A stretch of DNA of 64,000 nucleotides from Vibrio splendidus. Its GTDB lineage: Bacteria; Pseudomonadota; Gammaproteobacteria; Enterobacterales; Vibrionaceae. The stretch lies in NCBI RefSeq assembly GCF_002873455.1, contig NZ_MCUN01000009.1, forward strand, positions 310,001-374,000, written 5' to 3'. The position numbers and the translations under genes are program-made. Below are positions 46,902 to 57,523 of the stretch, one piece after another. Numbering within the stretch: the stretch's first letter is position 1; each line of letters begins with the position of its first letter. The notes below the pieces were generated by a model. That model did not search any database and was not told where the DNA came from. It worked only from the letters and a program-made list of their open reading frames with translations.

Positions 46902-47264
46902 GTGAAAATCCATAGAATTAACCCGACCAAACGTTGGTCTGATGTAACTGTATTTAATGGCATCGCAAGTTTTGTTGAAGTACCAGAGACGGATACATCT
47001 GCAGGAATTAAGAGCCAAGTTCAGCAAATTTTTGATCAAGCTGAAGAAATGATGAGCTTGGTCGACAGCGATAAATCTCGCGTATTGTCGGTGACGATTT
47101 ATCTAACAGATTTCGCCAACTTTGATGCACTGAATGAAGTGTGGGACTCGTGGTTCCCTGAAGGCAGCGCACCAAGCCGTGCATGTGTAAAAGCTGAACT
47201 GGCAAACCCAGAGCTGTTGGTTGAGATGTCGTTTATGGTTGCTGCGGGTGAGAAGTTTCAATAA
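46902..47264 (+). CDS. Single-domain RidA-family protein (YoaB-like)
   Basis: A 120-aa RidA/YjgF/UK114-family protein of the YoaB type (TVFNGIASFVEVPE, LTDFANFDALNEVW, PSRACVKAEL with the conserved Arg). It lies 3.4 kb from the triple-RidA gene, but the sequences are clearly from different subfamilies. Monocistronic, with a terminator after it. Confidence 0.9.
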   Translation: MKIHRINPTKRWSDVTVFNGIASFVEVPETDTSAGIKSQVQQIFDQAEEMMSLVDSDKSRVLSVTIYLTDFANFDALNEVWDSWFPEGSAPSRACVKAELANPELLVEMSFMVAAGEKFQ

Positions 47265-47343
47265 GCCGAAATATCTTTAGAAGTAAGCATTAGTCGATAT
47301 AAACGCTAATCAGCTAATCAATTAGGCAGCGAACAGATAAAAC

Positions 47344-47380
47344 AAAGCCACTCAGGTGAATCACTTGAGTGGCTTTTTCG
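47344..47380. terminator. Terminator between the RidA and BCCT genes
   Basis: AAAGCCACTCA pairs with TGAGTGGCTTT, followed by TTCGTTTT. Confidence 0.85.
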
Positions 47381-47416
47381 TTTTACACGCTAACCGATAC
47401 TAAATCGGATTAGGTA

Positions 47417-49003
47417 TTAAACAAGACCTTGATCTCTTGCCATCTGTTTTGCGATCTTCGGTGCGTGCCATAAACACGGTAACAAGATGAACGATACAGG
47501 AACGGCTGTGATCACAATGAACGACTGTAGGGCAGAGATGCCGCCAGAGCCCATTGAGATAAGTGCAATGGCTACCGCACCCATGATGATACCCCAAAAG
47601 GTACGTACTGCTGCGTTCGGCTCTGTTGTGCCTGTCATTACTACGCTGATTGTGTAGGTCATTGAGTCACCTGTCGTCACGATGAACGTGGTCGTCAGGA
47701 TAAGGAACAGAATCGCAATCAACGTAGGGAACGGTAGTTGCGCTGTAATTGCTAGAAGAACAGCTGGAAGGTTAAAGCCTTCAAACGCACTAGAAATCAC
47801 GCCTGGGTTCTCTAATTCAAATGCTAAACCACTACCACCAACGATGCTGAACCAAAAACATGTTACTAGTGGTGCAACGATGCTGATAGAAACGATCATT
47901 TGGCGAATGGTACGGCCACGTGAGATACGAGCAATAAAGATCGCCATCATCGGGCCATAGCCTAAGAACCAACCCCAGAAGAATACCGTCCAGCCACCTA
48001 GCCACGCTGTGTCTTGTCGGTAAAGCGCCATAGGGATGAAGTTATCGACCATTTCACCTATGCCTTGTAGGTAGCCATCAATGATGAAGCTCGTTGGACC
48101 GACTAGCAGGATGTAGCCGATTAGGCACACAGACAAGATGATGTTGTAACGGCTAACCAGTTGGATGCCCTTGTTTACGCCACTTAATGCAGACAGCGTG
48201 TACATTGCGATAGCAAATACGATAACAACACTTTGAGTCGCAAAGCTGTCTGAAATACCAAACAGTTCGCTCAGAGCGTAGCTGATTTGTAGTCCAAGGA
48301 AGCCAATAGGGCCGATAGTACCCGCGGCTACAGCGACGATGCTGCATGCGTCGACTACGTTACCAATCCAGCTATTAATTGCTTTGTCGCCAAGCACTGG
48401 GTAAAGCAGAGTACGAGGCTTAAGAGGAAGGCCTTTGTCGTAATGCAGGTGCATTAACACGATAGAAGATAAACCGCCTAAGATTGCCCATGCAAGGAAA
48501 CCCCAGTGCATGAAAGATTGTGATAGGGCGTTGAACGCCATCGCTTGCGGATCTGCGTTGCCATAAAGAGGCGGAGCTGAAACAAAGTGAGCAATAGGCT
48601 CTGCCGCTGCCCAGAACACACCACCGCCGGCAAGCAGCGTACATAGGACGATAGACATCCATTTAAAGGTGGTCATTTCAGGGAAAGCAAGCGTTCCTAA
48701 ACGAACGTGGCCTGTGCGCCCTAGTGCAAGCACTAAGCCGATAATGAAGTTGAGTAGTAGTAGGACTTGCCAGAAAGCACCGAACCACTTAGTTGAGTAA
48801 CTAAAGCCGATGTTAACAAGTTCGGACAACACGGAGGTGTTGGTGAAAGCGAGGACGACAAAGAGGGTTAAAAAACTCCCACTAAGCCAAAATACTGGGT
48901 TTCCGAGTTCCAGTTTTTCACCCAAAGATTGAGCTTTATTGAAATCGATAGAAGTAGCTTCTGCGTTGATGTTTTCGTTGGCGACTTGCGTCAAGTTGGA
49001 CAT
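47417..49003 (-). CDS. BCCT-family betaine/carnitine/choline transporter
   Basis: A sodium- or proton-coupled transporter for glycine betaine or other trimethylammonium compounds; 528 aa with twelve membrane segments. The BCCT signature region FFWGWFLGYGPMMAIFIARI-SRGRTIR is clear. Vibrios use such proteins for osmoprotection. The ATG at 49003 was chosen over a 16-codon extension because the usual ribosome-like AGAAAT precedes it and the extension has no site. Confidence 0.92.
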   Translation of the reverse strand: MSNLTQVANENINAEATSIDFNKAQSLGEKLELGNPVFWLSGSFLTLFVVLAFTNTSVLSELVNIGFSYSTKWFGAFWQVLLLLNFIIGLVLALGRTGHVRLGTLAFPEMTTFKWMSIVLCTLLAGGGVFWAAAEPIAHFVSAPPLYGNADPQAMAFNALSQSFMHWGFLAWAILGGLSSIVLMHLHYDKGLPLKPRTLLYPVLGDKAINSWIGNVVDACSIVAVAAGTIGPIGFLGLQISYALSELFGISDSFATQSVVIVFAIAMYTLSALSGVNKGIQLVSRYNIILSVCLIGYILLVGPTSFIIDGYLQGIGEMVDNFIPMALYRQDTAWLGGWTVFFWGWFLGYGPMMAIFIARISRGRTIRQMIVSISIVAPLVTCFWFSIVGGSGLAFELENPGVISSAFEGFNLPAVLLAITAQLPFPTLIAILFLILTTTFIVTTGDSMTYTISVVMTGTTEPNAAVRTFWGIIMGAVAIALISMGSGGISALQSFIVITAVPVSFILLPCLWHAPKIAKQMARDQGLV

Positions 49004-49454
49004 TATTTCTTCGCTATATTTGGCTCTTTCAAGCCTATGTATTTCTCCCACACTTACATAGAAGTGTGAGGTTCGTCAAAAAAGCCGCAGATACTAACAC
49101 ATTTGTTATCAAAAGGTGGGCGAATTCCAAAAAGAAAGCCAAATCGACTGTAAATCTCTACTTTTTGGTTAGTTTTGATGCGAATTTCTTTATCGAATCC
49201 AAATCACATTTCTGATTTTTGAGACATTATTTTTTAGCTTTCCGAAATAAATTAATATTAGTTGTTGGTGCAAAATAAGTGTCGACTCATTGCATGCTAT
49301 AAACAAATTAATGCGAGTCATTTTATAAATAGAGAATATTTTAGGTGTTAAATTTGCGTTGTTACCTACAGTTGTTTTGCGAAGAGATTTAAGTGGTGAG
49401 TAAAGTCCCATTTAAATTAAACATCTTGAAACAACAACTTAAGGGATAGCTAAC
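49004..49454. other. Gap of about 450 bp between divergent BCCT and chitinase genes
   Basis: Holds the promoters of both genes. A 73-codon minus-strand frame here has no recognisable product and was not called. No clear operator was seen. Confidence 0.5.
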
Positions 49455-52400
49455 ATGCACCTAAACCAAGGAAGAGTGGCTAAGAAGGTTTTTACACTCA
49501 GTACTCTCACCGCGTCATGCTTAATGGCGTTCAATAGCTATGCGGCTGTGGATTGCTCAACGTTAGAAACGTGGGACTCTGCCACTGTATATACCGGTGG
49601 TGATCAGGTTTCACATGACGGCAGCGCGTACTCAGCAAACTACTGGAATCAAAATAACAACCCGAGCCAATTTGAAGGCGATTACGCACAATGGAAGAAA
49701 GTCGATGTGTGTAGCGGCAATGGAGGCGGTGGGACACCAAATGAAGCACCAACGGCTTCGTTAACAGCGCCAACGGCATCAGATGTGATTGTTGAGGGTG
49801 ATAACGTCGTATTAAGTGCAACAGCACTGGACGCTGATGGCAGTGTTGCTTCAGTAGAATTCTTTGTTGATGGTGCTTCGGTTGCGGTTGTGAAAGCGGC
49901 ACCATTTGAAGCGGCTTGGGCTGCAACGTCTGGTAACCATCAGATTTCAGTTGTTGCAACGGACAATGAAGGCGCAGCAAGTGTTACAAGTGCGGTTTCT
50001 GTTTCTGTTGATTCAACACAGCCAGGTAATGAAGCGCCGACAGTTTCAGTAGCCCTTTCAGCAACATCTGTGGATGTTGGTGGTGTCGTCACCTTTACAG
50101 CAACGGCAGCAGACAGCGATGGCACTGTCGATAAGGTTGATTTCTACGTAGCGGGTGCCCTTGTGGGTACAGCAGCGACAAGCCCATACACATTAGATTA
50201 CACAACGACTCAAGCCGGCTCTTTAGCGGTTTACGCGAAAGCAACAGACAACCAAGGTGCGACTGCAGATTCTGCGTTGGCATCTTTGACAGTGAACGGT
50301 GCTCCAACAGTGAGTACATGTCGCCCTGATGGCTTGTATCAAACGCAAGGTGTCGATGTTCCTTACTGTACGATTTACGATGATGAAGGCCGTGAGAAAA
50401 TGGGCGCGGACCACCCACGTCGTGTCATTGGTTACTTCACTAGCTGGCGCGCAGGGGACGACCCACAAGCTGCTTACCTAGTAAATGACATCCCTTGGGA
50501 ACAACTCACACACATTAACTACGCTTTCGTGAGCATCGGTTCAGATGGCAAAGTAAATGTGGGTGATGTAAACGATCCTGAGAACGCAGCGGTGGGTAAA
50601 GAATGGCCGGGCGTGGAAGTCGATCCTGAATTAGGCTTCAAAGGTCACTTCGGTGCATTAGCGACAGCTAAGAAAAAACACGATGTTAAGACTTTAATCT
50701 CAATCGGTGGTTGGGCAGAAACGGGTGGTCACTTTGTCACTGACGGTAGCCGAGTTGCTGATGGTGGTTTCTACACAATGACGACCAACGCCGACGGTTC
50801 TATTAACCATCAAGGTATCGAAACATTCGCCACTTCCGCGGTGGAAATGCTGCGTAAATACCAATTCGATGGTTTAGATATCGATTATGAATACCCAACC
50901 TCTATGGCTGGCGCAGGTAACCCATATGACAAAGACTTCATGGAGCCGCGTCGCCAATACCTATGGGCTTCTTATCAAGTGTTGATGAAAGTGTTGCGTG
51001 AGAAGCTTGATGCAGCCTCTGCGCAAGACGGTAATCATTACATGTTAACGATCGCAGCACCTTCTTCTGGTTACTTGTTGCGCGGCATGGAAACATTCGA
51101 TGTGACTAAGTATCTCGATTACGTGAACATCATGTCTTATGACCTTCACGGTGCGTGGAACGATCACGTAGGTCACAACGCTGCGTTGTTTGATACAGGT
51201 AAAGATTCAGAGTTAGCACAGTGGAACGTTTACGGTACTGCAGCTTACGGCGGTATCGGTTATCTGAATACCGATTGGGCTTACCATTACTTCCGTGGTT
51301 CTATGCCCGCAGGTCGTATTAACATTGGTGTGCCTTATTACACACGTGGTTGGCAAGGTGTAACCGGTGGCGAGAATGGTCTTTGGGGCCGAGCTGCACT
51401 TCCAAACCAAGCTGAATGTTCAGCAGGTACGGGTGAAGGTGAGAAGAACAATTGTGGTCATGGTGCAATTGGTATCGACAATATGTGGCACGATACCGAT
51501 CCGAAGGGCAACGAAATGGGCGCTGGCTCTAACCCAATGTGGCACGCTAAGAACTTAGAGAAGGGTATTTGGGGTTCTTACGCTGAGGCTTACAAACTTG
51601 ATCCGGCAAACGATCCATCTGATGTTCTAGCTGGTACTTACACTCGTAACTATGACAGCGTGGCGGTTGCTCCTTGGTTGTGGAATGCAGAGAAGGGCGT
51701 ATTCCTTTCAACGGAAGATAAACAGTCTATTGATGTGAAAGCAGACTACGTTATCGACAAAGAGATCGGCGGCATCATGTTCTGGGAACTAGCAGGAGAT
51801 TATAACTGTTATGTACTCGATGCGAGTGGTAATCGAACGTCTATCGATACGACCGAACAAGCGTGTAATAGCGGTAACGGTGAGTTCCACATGGGTAACA
51901 CCATGACGAAAGCTATCTACGATAAGTTTAAGTCTGCGACTCCATATGGTAACAAGGTTGCGACGAGCGCTGTCCCTACAGAAGCGTTAGATATTACGGT
52001 ATTGGTTGGTGGCTTCAAAGTCGGTGACCAAAACTACCCAATCAATCCTAAGATCACGTTTACAAACAACACAGGTCAAGCGCTTCCGGGCGGTACCGAG
52101 TTCCAGTTCGATATCCCAGTGTCAGCACCTGATAACGCAAAAGATCAATCGGGTGGTGGTTTAACTGTGATTGCTTCGGGTCATACTCGTGCGGATAACA
52201 TTGGTGGATTAGATGGAACCATGCACCGAGTGGCGTTTACTTTGCCTACATGGGAAGAGCTTCCTGCTGGTGGTGTGTATGAGCTAGATATGGTGTATTA
52301 CTTGCCAATCTCAGGCCCTGCTAACTATGCAGTAAGCGTGAACGGTATCGATTATGCCTTTAGCTTTGAGCAACCAGACCTACCATTAGGTGATATCAGT

Positions 52401-52622
52401 TCAGGTGGCGGTAACCCTGGCGATGGTGGCACAAACCCAGGTACATGCGATACAGCCGGTTTAGCGGTTTACCCAGACTTACCTCAGAAAGATTGGGCGG
52501 GTAACCCAAGCCATGCAAACACTGGTGACCAAGTGGTTCATAACGGTAGTATTTACCAAGCGAACTGGTGGACAAGTTCTGAACCGGGCAGCGATGGTAG
52601 CTGGACTCAGGTTTGTTCTTAA
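49455..52622 (+). CDS. chiA: Secreted multidomain chitinase (GH18)
   Basis: An extracellular chitinase of 1055 aa. The domain order is: signal peptide (about 1-30); chitin-binding CBM5/12 (about 33-79); two Ig-like repeats (about 97-190 and 195-282); GH18 catalytic domain (about 310-810) with the DxxDxDxE motif DGLDIDYE, catalytic Glu479; ChiC-type accessory domain (about 845-970); Gly-rich linker; second CBM5/12 (about 1000-1055). The size and architecture resemble the large vibrio ChiA-1. Ends next to a strong terminator. Confidence 0.95.
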   Translation: MHLNQGRVAKKVFTLSTLTASCLMAFNSYAAVDCSTLETWDSATVYTGGDQVSHDGSAYSANYWNQNNNPSQFEGDYAQWKKVDVCSGNGGGGTPNEAPTASLTAPTASDVIVEGDNVVLSATALDADGSVASVEFFVDGASVAVVKAAPFEAAWAATSGNHQISVVATDNEGAASVTSAVSVSVDSTQPGNEAPTVSVALSATSVDVGGVVTFTATAADSDGTVDKVDFYVAGALVGTAATSPYTLDYTTTQAGSLAVYAKATDNQGATADSALASLTVNGAPTVSTCRPDGLYQTQGVDVPYCTIYDDEGREKMGADHPRRVIGYFTSWRAGDDPQAAYLVNDIPWEQLTHINYAFVSIGSDGKVNVGDVNDPENAAVGKEWPGVEVDPELGFKGHFGALATAKKKHDVKTLISIGGWAETGGHFVTDGSRVADGGFYTMTTNADGSINHQGIETFATSAVEMLRKYQFDGLDIDYEYPTSMAGAGNPYDKDFMEPRRQYLWASYQVLMKVLREKLDAASAQDGNHYMLTIAAPSSGYLLRGMETFDVTKYLDYVNIMSYDLHGAWNDHVGHNAALFDTGKDSELAQWNVYGTAAYGGIGYLNTDWAYHYFRGSMPAGRINIGVPYYTRGWQGVTGGENGLWGRAALPNQAECSAGTGEGEKNNCGHGAIGIDNMWHDTDPKGNEMGAGSNPMWHAKNLEKGIWGSYAEAYKLDPANDPSDVLAGTYTRNYDSVAVAPWLWNAEKGVFLSTEDKQSIDVKADYVIDKEIGGIMFWELAGDYNCYVLDASGNRTSIDTTEQACNSGNGEFHMGNTMTKAIYDKFKSATPYGNKVATSAVPTEALDITVLVGGFKVGDQNYPINPKITFTNNTGQALPGGTEFQFDIPVSAPDNAKDQSGGGLTVIASGHTRADNIGGLDGTMHRVAFTLPTWEELPAGGVYELDMVYYLPISGPANYAVSVNGIDYAFSFEQPDLPLGDISSGGGNPGDGGTNPGTCDTAGLAVYPDLPQKDWAGNPSHANTGDQVVHNGSIYQANWWTSSEPGSDGSWTQVCS

Positions 52623-52745
52623 TTTGGTGCTAAGTAACCCATTTATAGACAATAGAACGCAGTGATAGTCAGTAGATACGAATGCTTTTAAGTCTATTTA
52701 TCAGGGTTTTAGTGTAATTTAAGTAATCAACTTCAACGTAAAATT

Positions 52746-52778
52746 AAAACGCCGAACTGAATTCAGTTCGGCGTTTTT
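52746..52778 (+). terminator. Terminator after the chitinase gene
   Basis: Perfect arms AAAACGCCGAACTGA and TCAGTTCGGCGTTTT around ATT/AT. Confidence 0.9.
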
Positions 52779-52917
52779 GCTATAAGTCACAGATTGCGTA
52801 TAGAAACCCTCAAAAATATCGACACTCGTTCAGTAAAAAATAAAACCATGATATAAAACAGTCTGTATATAAGTGAAGTCACAGCGTTACCTAAAATTAT
52901 AAATCTATGAGGTAATC

Positions 52918-54381
52918 TTGAAAGTCAGACGTAAATACATTCTTAGTTTTTCCATTGCGCTCGCTATGGTGTCGATGATTCTTTCTGCCTTTCAATTTAA
53001 CCGAACTGAAAGGTCATTGTTGGAATCCAACCAGCTTTTTTTTCGAACGATTGTGAATGCGAGCTACGATATTGTCGATACCACAGTTAATGAGGCGATA
53101 AATACATACCTCAAAGGAATTACGGATACCGTTGCTTCTCATGTATGGCACGCCACACCGGAGCAAGAAATTGAACAGGTAAGCCAGATCGCAAGTGAAC
53201 TGCACATTGGACAATCAGGTTATATCTATTTGATGTCGCCGCAAGGCGTTCACCTCTACCATCCTTTCTTGCAAGGTAAGAAGCGCGGACATCTTACACA
53301 TATCCAAAAACAGCTCAGTATCGATTCTGGTATGATCGAATACTTTCACGCTAACCCTCATGAATTAAACCGCAGAGCCAAAGTCTCTTATTCGATGAGG
53401 CTGCCGAGTGGCAATACATTGGTCGCGACGACTTATAAAGAAGAGTTGATGTATTTGGTCGATCTTGAAGTCTTAAAAGATAAGCTGAGGAAGTACGCAT
53501 TCGGTGATAGCGGATATGTGTACATCATTGATCTTCAGGGTAACTTAGTGCTTCATCCTGATGACGAACACAAGTCATTGAAAGCCTTGATAGGTTACTC
53601 GTCCGAACTGCTTATTGATCGAATCGCAACCCAACCAGCAGGTCATTTTAGCTATTCGGTTTCGAGTGACGATGGTATGACCAACAAAAACGTTTTCTAT
53701 AAATTTTACCCCTATCTGAATTGGGTCATTTCCGCAGGTATCTTAGAGCAAGAGCTCAATAAAAATCATAGTTTGTTGTTCATTAGTTTGATGACTTTGG
53801 TTGTGAGCCTATTGAGCATCATCATTGTGTTGGTGCTTTACCTGCGGCATCGTCATCTTAAAATCTTGGATGTTGCGAGCCTCGATTACCTCACGGGTCT
53901 TCCTAGCCGGCGGAGTTTTATCGAGCAGTTAAAGCTGAAAATTGCTCAAAGGTCTCCTTATTCGCTAACAAATGTCGGTGTCATTTTGCTTGATATTGAC
54001 CATTTCAAACGGGTGAATGATCAATATGGTCACGCTCAAGGCGATAGGGTTATCTGTGAAGTTGCAAAATCACTCAAGAGATTTGTTAATCGTCGTCGCT
54101 TGATTGCACGCTATGGCGGTGAAGAATTTGTTCTGGTGACGTTTGATTGTGATGAACGGGAGTTATTCGAATTGTCTGAGGCACTAAGACTAAGTGTTGA
54201 GCAACTGCAAGGTTTGGTATCACCTGTTACAATGAGTGCTGGTTGTTGTCACGCTCGAGCGCTAACTGATATTGAAACGGCTATCGAGAAAGCTGACAAA
54301 GCACTTTATCAAGCAAAAGAGAGCGGACGTAACAATACTCAGACGTATCGAAACAATGAGTATCGCGTTGCTTACATGTGA
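52918..54381 (+). CDS. Diguanylate cyclase with periplasmic Cache domain
   Basis: A membrane signalling enzyme of 487 aa that would make cyclic di-GMP. An N-terminal membrane helix, a Cache sensory domain (about 30-285), a second membrane helix (about 287-307) and a C-terminal GGDEF domain are visible. The active-site motif is GGEEF at 400-404, so it is catalytically competent. The RxxD inhibitory site normally five residues before it is missing (NRRR). The TTG start has GAGGT upstream. The signal sensed is unknown. Confidence 0.9.
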   Translation: MKVRRKYILSFSIALAMVSMILSAFQFNRTERSLLESNQLFFRTIVNASYDIVDTTVNEAINTYLKGITDTVASHVWHATPEQEIEQVSQIASELHIGQSGYIYLMSPQGVHLYHPFLQGKKRGHLTHIQKQLSIDSGMIEYFHANPHELNRRAKVSYSMRLPSGNTLVATTYKEELMYLVDLEVLKDKLRKYAFGDSGYVYIIDLQGNLVLHPDDEHKSLKALIGYSSELLIDRIATQPAGHFSYSVSSDDGMTNKNVFYKFYPYLNWVISAGILEQELNKNHSLLFISLMTLVVSLLSIIIVLVLYLRHRHLKILDVASLDYLTGLPSRRSFIEQLKLKIAQRSPYSLTNVGVILLDIDHFKRVNDQYGHAQGDRVICEVAKSLKRFVNRRRLIARYGGEEFVLVTFDCDERELFELSEALRLSVEQLQGLVSPVTMSAGCCHARALTDIETAIEKADKALYQAKESGRNNTQTYRNNEYRVAYM

Positions 54382-54441
54382 TCAGTTGACAGAATCGATG
54401 TCTTCAAAGGCTGGAATCATGCTCTTGAGATAACAGATACA

Positions 54442-54477
54442 AAAAAGCCCAAATAGATCGCTCTATTTGGGCTTTTT
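54442..54477. terminator. Bidirectional terminator
   Basis: AAAAAGCCCAAATAGA pairs with TCTATTTGGGCTTTTT around a four-base loop, between convergent genes. Confidence 0.92.
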
Positions 54478-54506
54478 CAGAAATATTTGAAATGCTAATC
54501 GCTAAT

Positions 54507-54761
54507 TTAAGCTTTCGCTGCTTTCATCGCTTCCGTTTTTTTTTCCTTTTGCATTTTTGCAAGGAAGTAGATGTTTACACAAGCGATGAAACCGTTGGTC
54601 GCGACAACTGGCCATGCGTCAATCATAACGCCGTATGCTGTAAAGAGAGTACAGCCAATAAAGTTAAGGACACGCAGACGAACGATATCTTTCATTGTTA
54701 ATGAAATTGCGACCATAATAGATGCCGCGTAACCTAAAATTTCAACCATATTGAATTCCAT
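54507..54761 (-). CDS. YgjV-like small inner-membrane protein
   Basis: An 84-aa membrane protein with three hydrophobic segments resembling the YgjV/SemiSWEET-like family (ILGYAASIMVAISLTMKDI, LNFIGCTLFTAYG). The short C-terminus is Lys-rich. Start at MEFN (54761) or MVEIL (54749) is undecided. Function unknown; SemiSWEET-type sugar transport would need testing. Confidence 0.78.
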   Translation of the reverse strand: MEFNMVEILGYAASIMVAISLTMKDIVRLRVLNFIGCTLFTAYGVMIDAWPVVATNGFIACVNIYFLAKMQKEKKTEAMKAAKA

Positions 54762-55029
54762 TGTTTGACCCTCTTAAATTTGCCGATACTTTGTCGGTAC
54801 CAATTCTTCTCTTCATGAGATGATTGAGGAAGCTCCGTGCCTCGAATGGTCTGGTTATGTTTAACGAGGTAGACTATACCAACTCTGTTTTTGTGATTAA
54901 ACCCCCAAAACGGGCAGAAGTGAAGGTTAGCGATTACGCAAACGTTTAATGACCTTTCTATTAACATAATTACTATTTATGTTGGGAGGTTAATTGATAT
55001 TTATTCTTATATAGGTAGGGAAGCCGCGA

Positions 55030-55620
55030 ATGATAAAACGATCCATTTGTGCAACAAAAAGCATAAAAAAAGCAGCATTATTGGCTTTGATAGCGATTGG
55101 ACTAACAGCATGTACTACACAAGAAATACCGCCAACACACAATTATGGTGTGGTCACCAGTGGTGATTTTGATTTCATGAATCACGGAGTGATGACGTAT
55201 TCATGGCATCCGGAATCAGAGCAGGTTTACCTTTCTCAAAAATATGATGAGACCGTAGTGACCGATCTGGTGCGTGACGTGATTGAAGATCAACTCGCTT
55301 CGAAAGGTTATCAACTGAATCAAAATGGTGCGGTTGGTGATGTTGTTGTCGGTTTTGGATTGGCCGAAGAATCAGAGTTAAATGATGACTCGATTTTTGA
55401 TGCGATTAAGCTTTCAACGGGGGTGCCATTTTATGATGGTGACGGAAAGGTCGCCGAGAAAGGCTCTTTGTATATTGCGTTTTTTGTACCTAACTCTGCA
55501 GTCGTACAATGGCAAGCATTAGCCCAGTCTGGTATCCAACCTGATTTAGAGCCAAGCGAGAGCAAACAGCGCATTACTGGCTTTGTTGAAATGTTATTTG
55601 GACGCATGCCTGAGCGATAG
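55030..55620 (+). CDS. DUF4136-like lipoprotein
   Basis: A 196-aa protein with a long lipoprotein signal (lipobox LTAC, Cys28). The mature part resembles the DUF4136 domain (YSWHPESEQVYLSQKYDE, VIEDQLASKGYQL). Many proteobacterial lipoproteins carry this domain without known function. Confidence 0.78.
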   Translation: MIKRSICATKSIKKAALLALIAIGLTACTTQEIPPTHNYGVVTSGDFDFMNHGVMTYSWHPESEQVYLSQKYDETVVTDLVRDVIEDQLASKGYQLNQNGAVGDVVVGFGLAEESELNDDSIFDAIKLSTGVPFYDGDGKVAEKGSLYIAFFVPNSAVVQWQALAQSGIQPDLEPSESKQRITGFVEMLFGRMPER

Positions 55621-55798
55621 AATAAGGCGTTGGATGCATTCGTTGAGTCAATATTAGTTGTTGAAAATATGGTCAGATCGCAGATTATACTTTTTTATTT
55701 GTAACGAATGGTACAAATACGTAAAGCAACGTAAAGTTCGCGCTTCTTTTGCTAGCATTTGTCTATACTGAACAAAACGTTAACTTAGGTTTGATTCA

Positions 55799-56983
55799 AT
55801 GAAACTGTTCTCCAAATACTCTCTCCCTCTATTAAGTATATTCATTGTAAGTAACGCAGCGATGGTAAGTAATGCAGCTATCGCAGCACCTTCTATAGTA
55901 CCAAGCCCACCTAGCCTAGGTGCAAAAGGGTATGTGTTAATTGATTTTAATTCTGGTGACGTGCTGGTAGAGAAAAACGCGCATACTAAGTTAAACCCAG
56001 CGAGTTTGACCAAACTGATGACCAGCTATGTGGCTGGACAAGAGATGAAGCGAGGTAATATCTCTGCTGACGATCAGGTACGAATCAGCGAAAACGCGTG
56101 GGCGAAGAACTTCCCAGACTCTTCAAAAATGTTCATTGAAGTGAACACCGATGTTGCAATGATGGATTTATACCGTGGCTTGATCATTCAATCAGGCAAC
56201 GATGCGAGTGTTGCGATTGCGGAACACGTTGCGGGCTCACAAGATGCATTTGTGGATCTTATGAACTCTTGGGCTACGTCGCTGAAATTAGAAAACACCC
56301 ATTTTGCGAACGCACACGGTTTAGATGCTGACGATCTCTATTCGACTCCTTACGATATTGCATTACTTGGTCGTGCAATTATTCGAGACCTCCCAGATGT
56401 ATATGGCTTATACAGCGAGCGTTCGTTCAGTTACAACGGAATAACACAACACAACCGCAATGGCTTACTGCGTGATAGAAGCTTGACGGTTGATGGCATG
56501 AAAACGGGCTACACTTCTGGCGCTGGTTACAGTTTGGCGAGTTCAGCGACACAAGGTGAGATGAGACTTATCGCGGTTGTGATGGGCGCATCAAGTGTTA
56601 AGAGTCGTGAGTCAGACAGTAAACAGTTATTGAGCTATGGCTTCCGTTTCTTTGATACGCTAAACCCACATCAAGGTGGCGATCAAGTAGCTGAAGAGAA
56701 GGTATGGTTTGGTGCTCAAGATACATTGAAGTTGGGTGTTGCAGAAGACACGTTTATTACACTGCCTAAGTCAGACAGTAAGAAGCTAACGGCATCGATT
56801 GAACTTGATTCTGAGTTGAAGGCGCCGATTGCTGAAGGTCAAACATTAGGTGTCGTTCATTACACAGTCAATGGTGAAGATGTACAAACTCAGCCATTGA
56901 TTGCGCTAGAGGCTGTTGAACAAGGTGGGATATTTAAACGTCTGATGGACTACGTTAAGTTGTTCTTCGCGAGTCTATTCTAA
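55799..56983 (+). CDS. dacA: D-alanyl-D-alanine carboxypeptidase (PBP5/6 type)
   Basis: A periplasmic cell-wall enzyme of 394 aa that trims the terminal D-Ala from peptidoglycan. All three active-site motifs are present: SLTK at Ser69-Lys72, SGN at 132-134 and KTG at 235-237. The C-terminal PBP5 beta-domain and an amphipathic membrane-anchoring helix (FKRLMDYVKLFFASLF) follow. The signal peptide contains a tandem six-codon duplication (VSNAAM then VSNAAI). It could be DacA or a paralogue such as DacC. Confidence 0.92.
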   Translation: MKLFSKYSLPLLSIFIVSNAAMVSNAAIAAPSIVPSPPSLGAKGYVLIDFNSGDVLVEKNAHTKLNPASLTKLMTSYVAGQEMKRGNISADDQVRISENAWAKNFPDSSKMFIEVNTDVAMMDLYRGLIIQSGNDASVAIAEHVAGSQDAFVDLMNSWATSLKLENTHFANAHGLDADDLYSTPYDIALLGRAIIRDLPDVYGLYSERSFSYNGITQHNRNGLLRDRSLTVDGMKTGYTSGAGYSLASSATQGEMRLIAVVMGASSVKSRESDSKQLLSYGFRFFDTLNPHQGGDQVAEEKVWFGAQDTLKLGVAEDTFITLPKSDSKKLTASIELDSELKAPIAEGQTLGVVHYTVNGEDVQTQPLIALEAVEQGGIFKRLMDYVKLFFASLF

Positions 56984-57147
56984 ATAGAGTCTTTATCGAG
57001 CTAAAAAACAATCTAATGGGTGTTGTGAGTGAATCATAGCGCCCATTGTTGTTTCTACATATATGAAAACACCGTCATCTGCTTTCTTTATTAGCCGTAG
57101 CGGGCGGTTTCGATTACTATACGCAAAATTTAGCAGTGTAGTCACTT

Positions 57148-57441
57148 ATGACCATAGAGATAAAGAACGTAACCGAACCTGAAGTAACTTGTGCCAATTG
57201 TCAGGCATGCTGTTGTCGTTTAGAGGTTATGATCATCACAGATACTGGCGTTCCTGAAGAGCATATTGCTTATGACGAGTGGGGCGGCGAAACCATGCTG
57301 AGATTAGACGACGGTTGGTGCTCTGCGGTAGATAGAGAAACACTGATGTGTACTATTTATGAAAACCGACCTTGGATCTGCCGTGAGTTCGAAATGGGCT
57401 CTTTTGAATGCGTCGAGCAACGTACAGATGTGATGGGCTAA
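57148..57441 (+). CDS. YkgJ-family cysteine-cluster protein
   Basis: A small 97-aa protein with the YkgJ arrangement CxxCxACCC near residues 16-24 and a second Cys pair region (WCSAVD, LMCTIYENRPWICREF). The cysteines probably bind zinc or an Fe-S cluster. Function unknown. Confidence 0.88.
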   Translation: MTIEIKNVTEPEVTCANCQACCCRLEVMIITDTGVPEEHIAYDEWGGETMLRLDDGWCSAVDRETLMCTIYENRPWICREFEMGSFECVEQRTDVMG

Positions 57442-57486
57442 GTACCATCTTAATGTTTGATTAGTCGTTTATAGAGGCTTGATAAC

Positions 57487-57510
57487 TGATTGATTGATTG
57501 ATTGATTGAT
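57487..57510. repeat. Tetranucleotide repeat TGAT x6
   Basis: Six perfect TGAT copies lie between the YkgJ-type gene and the end of the LysR gene. The tract is noncoding. Confidence 0.95.
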
Positions 57511-57523
57511 TTTTGGTTGAGCT

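Noticed and set aside
49190..49411. A 73-codon minus-strand frame upstream of the chitinase
   Set aside because: No ribosome site, no recognisable product, AT-rich composition and low-complexity content.
54734..54967. A 77-codon minus-strand frame upstream of the YgjV-like gene
   Set aside because: It overlaps the YgjV-like start region and lacks family features; probably promoter DNA.
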